Position numbers and translations under genes: made by a program | Shown here: positions 1 to 17,223 of the stretch, one piece after another | How positions within the stretch are numbered: the first letter of the stretch is position 1 | Layout of the letters: each line of letters starts with the position of its first letter | Origin: Colius striatus | Taxonomy: Eukaryota > Chordata > Aves > Coliiformes > Coliidae | Length of the DNA stretch: 64,000 nucleotides | Reading direction: 5' to 3' | NCBI RefSeq assembly: GCF_028858725.1 | Contig: NC_084766.1 | Span: 25,899,001-25,963,000 of the forward strand | Notes under the pieces: generated by a model | The model's input: only the letters and a program-made list of their open reading frames with translations | Database searches by the model: none | What the model was told of the DNA's origin: nothing

Positions 1-115
1 TTGGAACATGTCCAGGTGGGTCTTGAAGACCTCCAAGGAAGGAGACTCCATAACCCCCCCTGGGCAGCCTGTGCCAGGGCTCCCTCACCCTCATGATGAA
101 ATAGTTTTTTAGCCA
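1..115 (-). mobile_element. CR1 LINE 3' fragment (antisense), cut by the window edge
   Basis: The stretch reads as the complement of the CR1 3' region. The blocks 'acatgtccaggtgggtcttg' and 'ctccaaggaaggagactcca' recur almost unchanged at 12889-12925, and in complement at 3774-3815. It is a 5'-truncated, non-coding LINE remnant in the 3' part of PCGF6. Its 3' tail lies beyond the left edge. Confidence 0.8.
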
Positions 116-776
116 GAGAAGAAAAACACTTTCCAAGTTCATACAGACTTAACTGTCACTATCAGGCTGGGATACTCAAGACACCCAGACTAGGAGTTTT
201 TACTAATAAACTGGGAAGAAGTCAGAGAAATTGGCCATAAATTACACTAAAATAGCTGCAAAAACTAGTATCTTTATGGCTGCCAAGACTATTTTTATAC
301 CCTTTATAGTCCATACATATCAACTAGATGTGTGTATTTTACTCAGTCCACCCAGTTGGATTCACTAGCTCCCAAAGTTCAAAGGTAAATGACAAGAGAC
401 AGTGAACACATCTAAAAATTGAAAGAATAAATGTAGCAGTGAGGAAAAGCCAAAAGCATTTGAGCAACTTTTTCTCAACTGGGCTAAATGAAAGTATTAG
501 ATGGAACAATATTTTCTGTACTTATACAAAAAATAGGATGCATGATCATGAAATATTATCTGGATGTTTATCTTAAATACAGCAACACTTGTGTTTCATA
601 AAACAGGGTACATACCAATAGCCAAAATAGCATTTAGCAGCCAATTCATTAAGTTTTATAATCAAACGTTACAGAACTATTTTTCAAGAGTGCAGAGTAG
701 AAATGGAGCTTTGAATTACTCTGTTTTCTGCTCAGTCTTTTCAATCTCTAGATGGAAATAAAATAAAAGGACTTAC

Positions 777-4942
<4,166 letters not shown>

Positions 4943-5060
4943 GGCGCGGGGCGGGGAGCGGGGCAACCAAGGGGCCGTGTGCGAGCCGCCCGCGAGGGCC
5001 GGCAGGAGCGGTCGTCCGGCAGTACGGCCCTCCCGGGGCGCATGTGCCCAGCGGCACGGG

Positions 5061-5079
5061 GCATGCTGGGGATTGTAGT
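5061..5079 (-). promoter_or_regulatory. ZNF143 / THAP11 (SBS) promoter element
   Basis: The minus strand reads ACTACAATCCCCAGCATGC. This differs by one base from the well-known vertebrate promoter motif ACTACAATTCCCAGCATGC, bound by ZNF143 (Staf) and, through its ACTACA part, by the THAP11/HCF-1 module. It lies 119 bp upstream of the PCGF6 start codon, on the PCGF6 sense strand. Such sites are typical of CpG-island, often bidirectional, promoters. The motif match is direct; occupancy is inference. Confidence 0.75.
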
Positions 5080-5654
5080 TTCCACTGCACACACGCCGAG
5101 CCTCAAACGGTCACTAGCAGCCTGCAGCTTGCTTTTCTTAGGGTTTTCACACTCTTCGTTTCTCCAGATGAGAATTACGCGCACGGGCAAACGTTTAATT
5201 TATCGGGAAAGCACGTCAATCACAAGATACCAGTTTCATTCAAATAAACGTTTTAATTCTTTACTACTATTAGGAATACCAACTAGAAATAAAAGAATAC
5301 TAGAACTGCCTGGAAAACCACGTTACCCAGCCATAACGAACTTAATTGGGAGCCAGGCCCGCAAGGGTACACAGTCCGGAGCCCGTCTTTGGTATGGTTC
5401 GAGGAGGGCACCGGTGTGGTATAAACACCACATCCATCCCTTTCTGAAGGAGGTTTCCCACGCACGCCCCCCGCGAACGCCGCTCGCGGCTCACAACCGC
5501 CCCCGGCTGCCAGAAAGCGCTCCTGGCGGCGTCACAGCACGAAGCTGCGAGTGCTTCCGTGAGGAACGGCAGCAACGCCCGTCCTTTGCCCTAACTGTCG
5601 CAAGAGCGTGCGCGCCTGGCGGCGGCCGCCGCTGCCGGCGAATGGAGAGCCGCG

Positions 5655-5665
5655 CAAGATGGCGG
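5655..5665 (+). promoter_or_regulatory. YY1-type motif overlapping the TAF5 start codon
   Basis: CAAGATGGCGG, followed by C, matches the YY1 core AAnATGGCGGC in the sense orientation, with its ATG being the TAF5 initiator. In many vertebrate housekeeping genes this motif sits just downstream of the transcription start and doubles as the start-codon context. That placement would imply a very short TAF5 5' leader. Confidence 0.6.
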
Positions 5666-8600
5666 CACTACCTGAGGAGCCGGCGGAGGTGGTGGCGGTA
5701 AAGCCGGACCCTGAGGCGGGGCCACCGCCGCAGCCTCCTGCTGCTCCCCCGGCCGCCGCCGCCGCTCCCGCCGCTCCTTCGGCCGCGGCGGCGGAGGGGG
5801 ATGCGGCGGGCGGCGGCGCGGAGGCGGTGCCCCCTAAGCCGGCAGCAGCGGGCCCGGCCGCCTCCCCGGCCGCGCTGGACCGGCAGACGCTCGTGGCCGT
5901 GCTGCAGTTCCTGCGGCGCAGCAACCTCCGCGAGTCCGAGGAGATCCTGCGCCGCGAAGCCCGTCTGCTCGGCGATGACCTCGGTGCCGCTGCCCTCAGC
6001 CCCGCCGGCGCCGGGCTTCAAGGAGCCGCGGGCGGCGATGCGGACTCCGCGGGTGGCGAGGCGCTGCTCAGCCGGGTCACCGCCACTACCGCCATCGCCA
6101 TAGGAGGGAACGTCGCCACTGTCGCGTCTTCCAGCCCTGGGGTGGCGGCAGTCCCAGCCGTGCCGCCGCCGAAAGGTGACCGGCGCGGGAGGCCGCTCTC
6201 TCCCGGCGCGACCTCGGGGCGCCCTTGGGTCTCTCGCAGCCTCGGGGGCTCTCCGTGATACCGGGGCACAGGGGTGGGTGGGTGTCAGGTCAGAGTGGCC
6301 CTCACAGGGGCGGGAGGTGAGAATCAACTGAGGCTTTCTAAGGGGACCCTTGGGTATGTCATTCCCCCATAGCGCTCGGGAAGAGATCGGGATCTCCTGG
6401 GGGCAAGGGATCAAGCATAGGGTGTCTATCATATTTGCAGAGAACACTGTCAAAGTGAGAGGTGCTCCCCCTTGTCTTTGTGTCCCCTCTTGACTAATGG
6501 CATAGGAGGAGGCTGAAGGTTTCCTTTGTAGTTAGTTGTGATGGTCTGAGATGTAGCTACAGGGATAAGAGCAGAGGCCTGATGTACAGGCTGCATGTTG
6601 ATGGAAGTGCCAGGGGATACTTGTGGAGGACTCCTTATACATTTCTGGATTGAGTTGCTGGGTACTCGTGATGTCCTTAGGGTAAGTATTTTTAGTCAAA
6701 GTGTTCTGTGGGACAGCTTTACAGAATAGTATCATGATGCTTCAGGAACTGGTATGTCTGAATTCCAGTGAATATCTACTATAAAGTCAGCGTGTTCATC
6801 CTATCACCATACAATTGTTCTTATATAGAAGACAAAACAATGGGAGTGTTTAGTGAACACCACATAGAACACTCTCAGAGTGTTAGCAAGTAATGAAAAG
6901 TTGCTGCACTGTAATGGCTGTGTAGTGGTCTTGATGAACTGTTCACTTGATGAACTCCATTTACATATTTACTGGAAGCAAAGTAGTTACAGTGGGTATA
7001 TCTTAGAGGCACAGAAAGAGTCTGTTCTTCATTTGAGAGTTTTTAGGCTTAGAAGTAAAGATATCTTATTCTAGTGATGTTAGTGACTTCTTTCTTTACA
7101 GTTATAATCCTAGCTGAATTAGGTAGGCACCGTGTGAGATACCGTATAGGCAACTGTTGGCAGCAAAAGTGCAAAAGAATGGCTGAAGGTGTCAGAAGAA
7201 TTGGCTGCTGGCCAATCCTCTCACTTCTATCTTTTCAACTTAGTGTGAACAAGCACAAGACTTACTGTGTTTTGCTCAGAGAGCCTCACCTTAGCGGTGG
7301 AGTTGTTAGCCCCTATTTGCTAGCTCTTTCAGGTTTACAAGCTCCTCATGTATGCTGATGCTTTTGCAGTTGGAGGAGGCGTGGTTGTGGAAGATCAGCC
7401 AGATGTGAGTGCAGTATTGTCTGCCTACAATCAACAGGGGGACCCAACGCTGTACGAGGAATACTACAGTGGATTGAAACACTTCATTGAGTGCTCCCTG
7501 GACTGCCATCGAGCGGAATTATCTCAGCTGTTTTATCCTCTCTTTGTGCACATGTACTTGGAATTGGTCTACAACCAACATGAGAGTGAAGCAAAGTCTT
7601 TTTTTGAAAGGTAATTAATTTTCATTTATGCATTTGCATTATATGCTGTTTACTACTTTGATTAAGTTTGTAAGTTATGGTAGCATAGGTTTATATATTG
7701 ATACTTGTGTATTATTTTTCTTCTCTAGTGTTGAATAGATTGGGAATCTGAAGTAATGGTGCCATGGATTGCAGTAACTGTTCTTAAATCCTTTTCCAGT
7801 TCCTTGTGTTAAAAAGATGAGCAAACTAAATGCTTTTGAACTGTCCGTGGGCAAATTCTGAACCATCTTTATGGTGAGGTGATAGGCTCCTTGCTGCAGA
7901 ATTATCAATGAAAAGATGCTACTGCTTTATGGAAAGATTGTGGGGTCATTTTTTATCCCTGGGCAATTGCACTGAGATGCCAAAGCCATGTATGCCATAA
8001 GTATTTGATAATGTTGTAGTGTGTATTAAATTTTTTTCAGGTGGGTAATTAATTAACGGCTAATCTGTCATTTTCTGTGCTCTTACTATGTTCCACTTCT
8101 TTATCATGAGAAGAAAATGAAATTTGTTTTCTGGATTCAGACCAATTATGAAATATTTCAATCCTAAAGGATAACTTTGTCTCCCTTCAATATGGTCAGC
8201 AATTCCAGTTCTGTAAATAGTTAAATTGATCCTATTTTATGGTTTCAGTAAAAATGTAATTACAAAAGCATAATAACAAATGCCCTGGACTTTGTGAATC
8301 CACAAGTTAGAGTTTGATTTCTGTAACCAAACATGTTACTGTAACCATTTATTTCAAGCAAAAACCCGTTAGATGTATGAAATTCTGTGAGGTTCCACTT
8401 ATGTGTTCTCTTCATCTTGGGTTTTTTTTCAGTGTTGAATGCTTTTTCTGTATACAATGAGTCACTGATGTATCTTCCCCAGGATGAAATTTACTTCATA
8501 AGAGAAATAATCCCATATGTAGTCAGTAGCTTGCAAGTGGTCCTGGCATATGTTTCATGTTACAGTAAATGAGTGTGCACTTGGGAGAGAATGTTTCTTT

Positions 8601-11600
8601 TAATAAATCTTTTATCATATCTGCAATGGTTTCAATAGATTTCATGGGGATCAGGAGTGCTATTACCAGGATGACCTGCGTGTGTTATCTAGCTTAACCA
8701 AAAAAGAGCACATGAAAGGTAACGAGACCATGCTGGATTTCCGAACAAGCAAGTTTGTGCTGCGCATTTCCCGTGACTCTTACCAGCTCTTGAAGAGGCA
8801 TCTTCAGGAAAAGCAGAACAATCAGATCTGGAACATTGTTCAGGAACATCTTTACATCGATATCTTTGATGGAATGCCTCGCAGTAAGCAGCAGATTGAT
8901 GCTATGGTTGGAAGCTTGGCTGGGGAGGCAAAACGAGAAGCTAATAAAGCAAAGGTAGGAGGCAAAGACTGTTGCATTTCTATAATTGAACAATTGTCCC
9001 TAGTTTTTCAGGGAGATACCTGACAATTCTGACTTGATATCTTAAAAGACAAAGTGAACAGAACAAAAGAAGAGAACTGCACAAGTAGGTCTTGGCAGGA
9101 GCAGAGAGATCAGGATGTGTCACTGTCTGGTAGAAGAAACTTTTGAAGCCATTTGAGAGACAGCCTTGCGTTTAGCTTGCCAAACTAAAACTTTAGGTCA
9201 TGAATTACTCTATAGTTTTAAAATGGACAGTTTTAAAGTGGCAGCTCTGTTGATTGGACTATTAGATTGAAAATTTTCCATTAAAAAAACCCAGTTTCCA
9301 GTAAACCCAGCAATTACTGTTTTGTCTCATGTATATGTTATTGGCTTGCAGGTTTTCTTTGGCTTACTGAAAGAACCAGAGTTTGATGTCCCTTTGGATG
9401 ATGAAGATGAAGAAGGAGAAAATGAGGAAGGAAAGCCAAAGAAGAAAAAACCTAAAAAAGATAGTGCAGGGTCAAAAAGTAAAAAACAAGACCCTAATGC
9501 TCCTCCTCAAAACAGGTACCGAGGGAACGATGTGTAGAGAAGTCCTGTTAAATCCAGTCTTGCCAGGCCAAAGCTGCACTGCTGTTCATGTGACATTTTT
9601 TAGCATTTTGACCGTTTCAGCTGTACGCAGCTTTAGCCCTAAGACTTCTAAGGGAGGTAATGGAAATCTTGGCATATAACCCTCTATCTTTTCAAGTCAA
9701 TCTAAGTTCCATTGATAAAATTTTACTCAGTTACCCACTGATCTTTTCAGGTCATACCCAGTTATTTCTCTTGTTCCACTACCTGTCTGAAATTTTTAAA
9801 GCTATTGGCTCTCTTTCTCATCAGTTAAATCTTCTATGTAGCCTTTGATTTTTTCCTAGCTCTTGTTTCATGTTTGAATATTGAGGCATGGGGTTGCTTG
9901 CACTTTCTTTGTTTAGATTAACAATATGGGAGCTGCTTTTAGTTAGTAAAAACGTGTGCTTCTTGTAGAATTCCTCTGCCTGAACTGAAAGACTCTGACA
10001 AGCTGGATAAAGTCATGAATATGAAGGAAGCTGCGAGGCGTGTGCGTCTTGGCCCAGAGTGCCTGCCCTCCATCTGTTTCTACACGTTCCTTAATGCTTA
10101 CCAGGTTGGTAAAAGAAAGAAGAGCTTCAGTAATATGGAAAAGAGAATAAAAAATATAAACATCACTCTTAATAAAAGAAAGAACTTTCACAGTGTTGGG
10201 AAGGGTTATTAGAGTATTTGGAATAAGCATTGCAAAGTTGATGTTCCAGAATGTTCAAACTTCTCTTTAAAGAGTCCTTAGACTCTATAATTTCCATGTT
10301 TTTTGATTTTTCTCTGATTTTACTATAATTCCTGCATTTGTTTTTTTCTGTGGGACCCCAAGTGTATTCTACAGAATGCAGCAGATATTATGCACTAAGA
10401 TACTGGAAAAAACACTGTTTTGTCACTATTTCGTGGGCTTTGTTCATAGAGCTTTATTTGTAATGGTGCAAGAATTTCTGTGTGTTTATGTCTGTCCTAG
10501 AATAATTCCCTCTTATTTTTGTAAATAAGTCAAATAGTTTTCTTATTAGTACTCAGAATCTTTTCATATTTGAAATGCACCATGGAAGTTACAAACAATA
10601 CAAGTGGATATTTTGTGTCTAGGGTCTGACTGCAGTGGATATTACAGATGACTCTAGCATGATTGTAGGAGGCTTTGCTGACTCAACTGTCAGAGTGTGG
10701 TCTGTGACTCCAAAAAAGCTACGTAGTGTGAAAACAGCAGCAGGTAATTAAGACAGTAACACTTGATATGATTGTGCATTACTTATGACAGCTGCTTTTT
10801 GTGTGAACAGAGGAAGATGTGTGTGACAGTTGTCTTCAGCAGTTAGGTGCTTTCACTTTGCAGAAACTGTGCACAGATGTGTGATCATGTCTGACGTACT
10901 GACCTTAGAAACAGTTTTAAAGGAATGAGAGATCTGGTTGTGTACACCTGCTGTGAGGTGGTCAGTGCACAGAGCTTGGGACTAGCCATAACTAAGGTAG
11001 AACTAGCCGCCTTGCTTCTTAATTGGATGGTAACTAACGGAGTGTAGGAGACAATTGGGTTTAGGTGATCTAGGTGAGAGACTAGAGGTAGCCTGGGGGG
11101 AAGTGACAGGAAGGAACTCTGAAAAGGGTTGGAGGAGTGTCTCCCATAGCTCAGCACCTATGGAGATTCATGGAAACTATGCTTCTTTAGTGCTGCTGTT
11201 GATGAAACAGTGTGTTGGAGTTGAAGGTTTGCACATACCATGCAAACGTTTCTCGATTGGATATTACTGAGATGTCATGATGTCTGTGGGCCAACAGGAG
11301 TCTACAGACTAAAAGTTATTTTAAGTTGTATGTAGCGGGCAGCTGTCAAAACATGTCTAAAGCATGTCTGTGGCACTAACTTTCAGAGAAAAGGCATGGA
11401 AATTTGACATCTCTATTGAGATTATGTTATTGTGTTTGGAGGCTGAACAATATCCATATGAAAAATAACACATCAAGATTATTTTATCTCAGAGAAGACT
11501 GAAGAAAGTGATTGTTTATGTAAAGCATTATTTTAACCTTCTACAGAGGTAAAAAATATTTTAAATGCTATTGTATATTTCAAACCAACCAGTTCCCAGG

Positions 11601-14600
11601 TACTTTGTCATGTTCACGTCATACTTGCCTCTTTTAGAGAGAATATTGTTTGTCTTGCTCTTGATGGCATTTATCTTTGAACTTCTGACAGTTGTTGTGA
11701 TATATGAACTTTGAAACATTGCAGACCTCAGTCTCATTGACAAAGAATCAGATGATGTCTTGGAGAGGATCATGGATGAGAAAACAGCAAGTGAGTTGAA
11801 GATTTTGTATGGTCACAGTGGACCTGTCTATGGCACCAGCTTCAGTCCTGATAGGTAAAATAAGTTTACAAGCTAACTAGTTTGCTTGTCTTGAGTTTTA
11901 GTTGTATGCTACTGAATGCAAACAGGTTCTTAATGCAGCTTTTCCCAGAAAGTTAAAGCAGTTCTTGTTCCTGCAGCTTGTAACACACTCTGTAAGTGCT
12001 CATTAGGTTCAGGGTGTTAGGTGCTGTCAGCTGTTACTGAAATAGAGCTGAGGATGCCAGCACCATTTTTGAGGTTCAGCATTTACATGGCAGAACAGAC
12101 CATCTTTTTTTTTTTTTTTCAAACTGTGCTTTAAGCTGGGTTTTACCTAACTGAATTGTGGAGAGGAAAAATACTGCAGCATTGATTTCACTTCATTATT
12201 GCAAAACATAAACACAGGCTGAGTAGTGTATTGTTGCACTTCAAGTTTCTCATATCCGATTGAGACTTCATTTTCAAAATGTATGGAATAGTATGGAAGA
12301 GATTTAAAACCATTATGTAATGATGAGAGGCTGGACAGTAGAAAGGAGGTTTAAATGCCTCAAGTTTCATGTTTGCATGCATCTAGTCAGGAAACAACCA
12401 TCACAGAAACACATCTGTGAGGTAAACATTGTGTGGAACGTGAATATAGAGTCTCTAATTATCAATGGAGAATGTGAACATTGTGTGGATTCTCTTTCAG
12501 GGAATCCTGACATTTTGTTTGGAGTTATATTAAAATATTGGGGTTTTTTAGAGTCACACACTATAGCAGATTACTAGTCGTTTTTTCATATAAGTGCAAT
12601 TGTTGAGCTGTTCTGTTTCTTTATCTATTCATTTATTTGTATCCCCTCAGTATTGCTGTGTCATCAGAACTAGTCACAACATCCCATTGTCTCTCTTTTT
12701 TGCATAAGGGCCTAGGCCTGGGTTCTGCCTGAATTGGTTACTGTTGCCCTACCAAAATGCTGATCTATGTGCAATGTGCTGAATAGAATCATAGAATGGT
12801 AGGGGTTGGAAGGGACCTTTAGAGATCATCTAGTCCAACCCCCTGCAGAAGCAGGTTCACCTAGATCAGGTCGCATAGGAACATGTCCAGGCGGGTCTTG
12901 AAGACCTCCAAGGAAGGAGACTCCAGTGGGCAGCTCTTGCAGGGTTTATGCTACGTTCATAGAGTCTGTGTGTTAGTTTGGTAGGTAATACACTATACTT
13001 TCTCCCGTGACAGGAACTATCTGCTGTCTTGTTCTGAGGATGGCACTGTCAGATTGTGGAGCCTGCAAACATTCACATGTTTGGTGGGATATAAAGGACA
13101 CAATTATCCAGTGTGGGATACACAGTTCTCTCCTTATGGTTATTACTTTGTGTCAGGGGGACATGACAGAGTGGCTCGGTAAGCAACTAGATTAGTTTTT
13201 TACTTGTCTGGGTCAGTTTGTGGTGGATTAACCCTGAAAGTGATTAGCTGGTGTGTCCAGCCTACTCTATTATTGGAAATTTATTTCATGTCAATTAAAA
13301 CACAGAACAAATGTTTTAATGTAGGGGGTTTTTTTTAATTTTCAAGACATAACAGATTATCTGATGCCTAAAGAGATGGTGTCCTTTTATATGACCATCT
13401 GTTCAGGAGTATTCTCTTCTAGTTTTATAACAATTTGACAGAATATTCTTTATTGCTGCTTTCTGAAAAGTATACTTTTCTGAAACAGATGCTGATAATT
13501 CAATAAACTGACCAGTAAGAAACCATTGCATAATTACTTCCTCTTAGCCCTCATTGTGCAACAGATACCGAAGTTCATGAGGGTTCTTTATTAATAAAGC
13601 TTTTCTTTTCAGTCTGTGGGCAACAGATCACTACCAGCCTTTACGGATATTTGCTGGCCATCTTGCTGATGTGACGTGTACTCGATTTCATCCAAACTCC
13701 AACTACATTGCCACAGGCTCGGCAGACAGGACTGTACGCCTCTGGGATGTTTTGAATGGGAATTGTGTAAGAATATTCACTGGACATAAGGTAAAGGCCT
13801 ATCACTCACAGTGTGAAAGTGATTATTTCTGTGATGAGCTTCTCAAGAGCAGCGTTCAGAAGGAATACAGCTTGACTGAATGTGAGAAGACCTAACTTGG
13901 TGTTCCCCCCCAAAATGTCTGTTTTAGGGACCAATTCATTCACTGGCATTTTCTCCTAATGGACGATTCCTGGCTACTGGAGCAACAGATGGAAGAGTTC
14001 TGCTGTGGGACATTGGACATGGCTTGATGGTTGGAGAACTGAAAGGGCACACTGACACTATCTACGCACTCAGATTCAGTAGAGATGGGGAGATTCTAGC
14101 ATCAGGTAAAATTCCTTGTGCTCCATGAGCCTGAAGAGGATGATAGAATAGATGCCTTCAGTTGAGGAAGACAAAGTAGGATCACTTGCTTAGCAAAAGC
14201 AGCAACTTAAAACTGCTGTTATGAGATAAGTAGTTCACTGGACTGTGAAGCATGATCCCTCACTCTTCCAGAAACTGAAGGAAAGGTGTTAAGCAATTAG
14301 ATGATAGTGAAGGTTGGGATCTGTGTAGCATTGGAGGGGGGATGTGAAGTGAGAAATTACTCCAGGGCAAGAGGTGGCTGACCTAAAGAGGTGCAGGAGA
14401 CTGGAATGGGAGTGGGACATGCAGCAGGACTAAAAGGAAGAGAAAGAAAAGGTTAGACAGGAGCAGGAGTTATCCATACCCTACTGTTTCTTTGTGGTAG
14501 ATTTTTAACATAGAAATGTGAGTATAGTATTAGCAACCAGGTCTATGAGCAGCAGAACCTGTGAAGCCTGCTTATTTTTCCTGCCTGTCCCCATGGATTT

Positions 14601-15597
14601 TCTGGTGTCTAATACAGCAGAGCTCCTTTGCCTTGATGGAGGCACAGAGTTTTGTCTTTCCTTATTTAGTGAAGTTTTCATAAAATGCATAAGAATTTAA
14701 TGAATTTGAAACTTGTTCTGTCAACTGGTTGAAATTAGCCAACAAGTTCAAGTTGCTGGCAGAAAAGAAGACGGACAGACACTACAATCACATCAGGGTA
14801 ACTTCCTCAGGCTAGGAATATTCTAGATTTATTTAGTAGTATGTTCCTAAGGGCAATGCAGTGAGAATCCTTGGTGAGCCACTACTGCAGGGGTGAAAGC
14901 TAATGGGCAGGGTACAGGTTTGATCTTGCCTGCTTGGTGGTCACCTCAATTTATCTTCCAGCACTCCAGGGAAAGCAAAGGCCACTTGGCCTGCAAAATT
15001 TTGTTGTCTTCCCTGTTATCAAAGAAAGCAACTGTTATTATGGGATACTTCCTGCAATTGGCATCTAGTCCACAGGATGGTCTGCTTTTACAGAGAGGGG
15101 TGATATAATCCAAACCCAGGTGTTTTTAGAGAGCAGTTCTTCATACTTTATCCACAGGGTTTTTGGGCTACATTACAGGAAAGCTGAAATCCTGGTAACT
15201 TTTATGTGTGCATTCAGATGTTAAAGGCTTTTTAGTCTGTTTCCTTGCAGGATGAGGCTTTGAGTTTACATGTATGAGCAAACCTGCTTTTGGGCTTAAA
15301 CTTGCTCCTCAGAAATGTTTTTTGAATACCGTTTTTATTAATGAAAGACTTTAAACTGCTGTTCTTCTTTTCTTTTTAGGTTCAATGGATAATACAGTTC
15401 GTCTGTGGGATGCGGTGAAGGCATTTGAAGATTTAGAAACAGATGACTTTACTACAGCCACTGGACATATAAACTTGCCTGAAAACTCACAGGACTTGTT
15501 ACTTGGTACATACATGACCAAATCAACCCCAGTCATACACCTCCACTTCACCCGCCGAAACCTGCTGCTGGCTGCGGGAGCCTACAGCTCCCAGTGA
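5659..15597 (+). CDS. TAF5: TAF5, transcription initiation factor TFIID subunit 5 (complete)
   Basis: TAF5 is the WD40 scaffold of TFIID, where it holds histone-fold TAFs such as TAF6/TAF9. Eleven coding exons: 5659-6175, 7370-7610, 8639-8954, 9352-9515, 9969-10104, 10623-10743, 11725-11854, 13014-13178, 13613-13790, 13928-14105, 15380-15597. Together they give 2364 nt, 787 residues plus stop (human about 800). An Ala/Pro-rich N-terminus (1-72) precedes a LisH-like helix (about 73-105, LDRQTLVAVLQFLRRSNLRE). The TAF5 NTD2 domain spans roughly 180-330 (YEEYYSGLKHFIECSLDCHR). An acidic/Lys-rich linker ending near SKKQDPNAPPQNR follows. The C-terminus is a WD40 propeller with repeats such as FAGHLADVTCTRFHPNSNYI, FTGHKGPIHSLAFSPNGRF and LKGHTDTIYALRFSRDGEI, mostly closing in (V)RLW. 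The start is the first in-frame ATG, with the family's MAAL opening. The N-terminal Ala/Pro tract differs most from mammals; the rest is nearly identical. Confidence 0.97.
12784..12935 (-). mobile_element. CR1 LINE 3' end (antisense) in TAF5 intron 7
   Basis: On the plus strand it begins 'gaatcatagaatggtagggg' and continues 'ttggaagggacctttagaga' and 'gcaggtcttgaagacctcc'-like CR1 sequence, so it is the complement of the last ~150 bp of the element. It is a short, 5'-truncated copy, 79 bp before the acceptor of TAF5 exon 8. Confidence 0.85.
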
Positions 15598-15828
15598 ACT
15601 GGGAAGCTCACACTGACTGTGCCAAGGCAGTAGCGACCTCAGGCTGTGAGACAAGGGAGAATGTCTTGTTCAGGTGGATCCCACTAGTCTGTGGCAGAAA
15701 AAAACCTATATAAACTAATGGAAGCAGCATGTTCTTAGTTCTGCTATTTCATAGTTATCCACAGTTTGAAAATGCTGGAGATTGTGGCCATAAAAGATGG
15801 AACGATCATGGTGCTTTTGATAAAATAA

Positions 15829-15871
15829 GTATATATATATACACACACACATATATATATATATATATATG
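15829..15871. repeat. (AT)n/(AC)n microsatellite
   Basis: About five AT units, five AC units and ten AT units follow one another without interruption. It lies about 230 bp after the TAF5 stop, probably in the 3' UTR, and is likely length-variable between individuals. Confidence 0.9.
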
Positions 15872-17217
15872 AGAAAATGGCTGGCTCCTCTCAGACATGC
15901 TGTTGAGCTCTGCTGAAATGTGGAAAGTTTAACAGCCTTGGGATGTGTTCCCTGATTTTTTTTTTTACAGCACTTAATTTACGGTCAGCAAATCTCTCAT
16001 CGGTCTCATGTTTCATCAGTCTCAAACACAAGCACAAACTGTTCCATTTCAAAAAAGAAGAATGTAGTTTAAATCATTTTAAGCCTGTGCCGGGCAACAG
16101 GTATGGTGAGAGTGTCACAGCAACAGCCAGGGCATTGAAAGAGGAGGTCCAACAGGCAAAGGCGTGTGGGGAACTGCTGCAAAGTTAGACGTGTGGGTTT
16201 TTTGCATCCAGGTATCAAGTCCTGAAAGACTTCGAACTCCTGTGCTGAGGTATTGGAAAGGCAGATCTTGTTCTTCTGTTTTCACAGGTAGCCAATCCTA
16301 GACGTGTGCTAAGCAACCAGAAGTGCAATGGGAACTTTTATTGACTTTCAGAGTTTACTGTATAAAAAAGCAAAAAAAAGGAGGGGCTGAAGCACTCATT
16401 ATCTAAAACATGGACTTAAACCCTTTTATGTTGTCTTATGCGGGTATTTTAGGGTTTTTTATGTCTCCTTTCTGCTTAATGTTTAAGATATCAAAGTGGA
16501 AAACTAGCCAAGAAATTGAAACGTCATTGCAGAGTGAAAGGATTAATCAGTTCCCAGTGTATGAATGGGCTTGCTTTTGAAAGGTCAACTTGTCTGCTCA
16601 AGTGACAGTTTCCACCCACAAAGATCTTGTGCCCCAGTAAGTCCTCCTGGACAATCACTGAAACTCAGTGCTTTGTTGCTAAGGAAGAGTAAAACTTCTT
16701 TGAGCAGAAACCACCACCACCACAGGCTAAGTCCACTTTGGTGGGGTTTAGGGCTTGTTTCTGTTTTGTTGTTTGGGTTTTTGGTTTTGTTAATCCCTGA
16801 CAAACTGATACAGGGAAATCTGGTTTGTAATTGCACACAATCTGCTGGCTCTCTAATGAAAATAAAACCAAGACTTGATATTTCTAAGGTAAAGTAAATG
16901 GAGAACTGCCTCCCCTCTCATCCTCTGACTTATGGAGTGAAGGTACAGTACAGGCATTATACATCAAAAGAAAGGGTGAAAACATAATGAGGAAGCTCAC
17001 CTGGAAGTTTTCCTTAAAGAGGTTAAAACTGAATTAGTATGGATTTTTTTGTGTAATGGTATATGCAAAAGTTACTGGCTCTCAAATCCAACTGGTCCTA
17101 TTACAATTGTGGTGAATCAAATGATTTACTTCAAATATGTATAGTTCTGACAGCCTCAAGTAAACACTGCCACATTCTGCCTTTGTATATTGTACAGTTT
17201 TATACTTTTGATATGAT

Positions 17218-17223
17218 AATAAA
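17218..17223 (+). terminator. TAF5: AATAAA polyadenylation signal, probable distal TAF5 end
   Basis: AATAAA lies within 'gataataaatactaaacc', 1.6 kb after the TAF5 stop, with a T/GT-rich stretch ('tagtttgtgtctatt') about 20 bases further on. Another AATAAA at 16861-16866 could be a proximal site. Confidence 0.55.
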
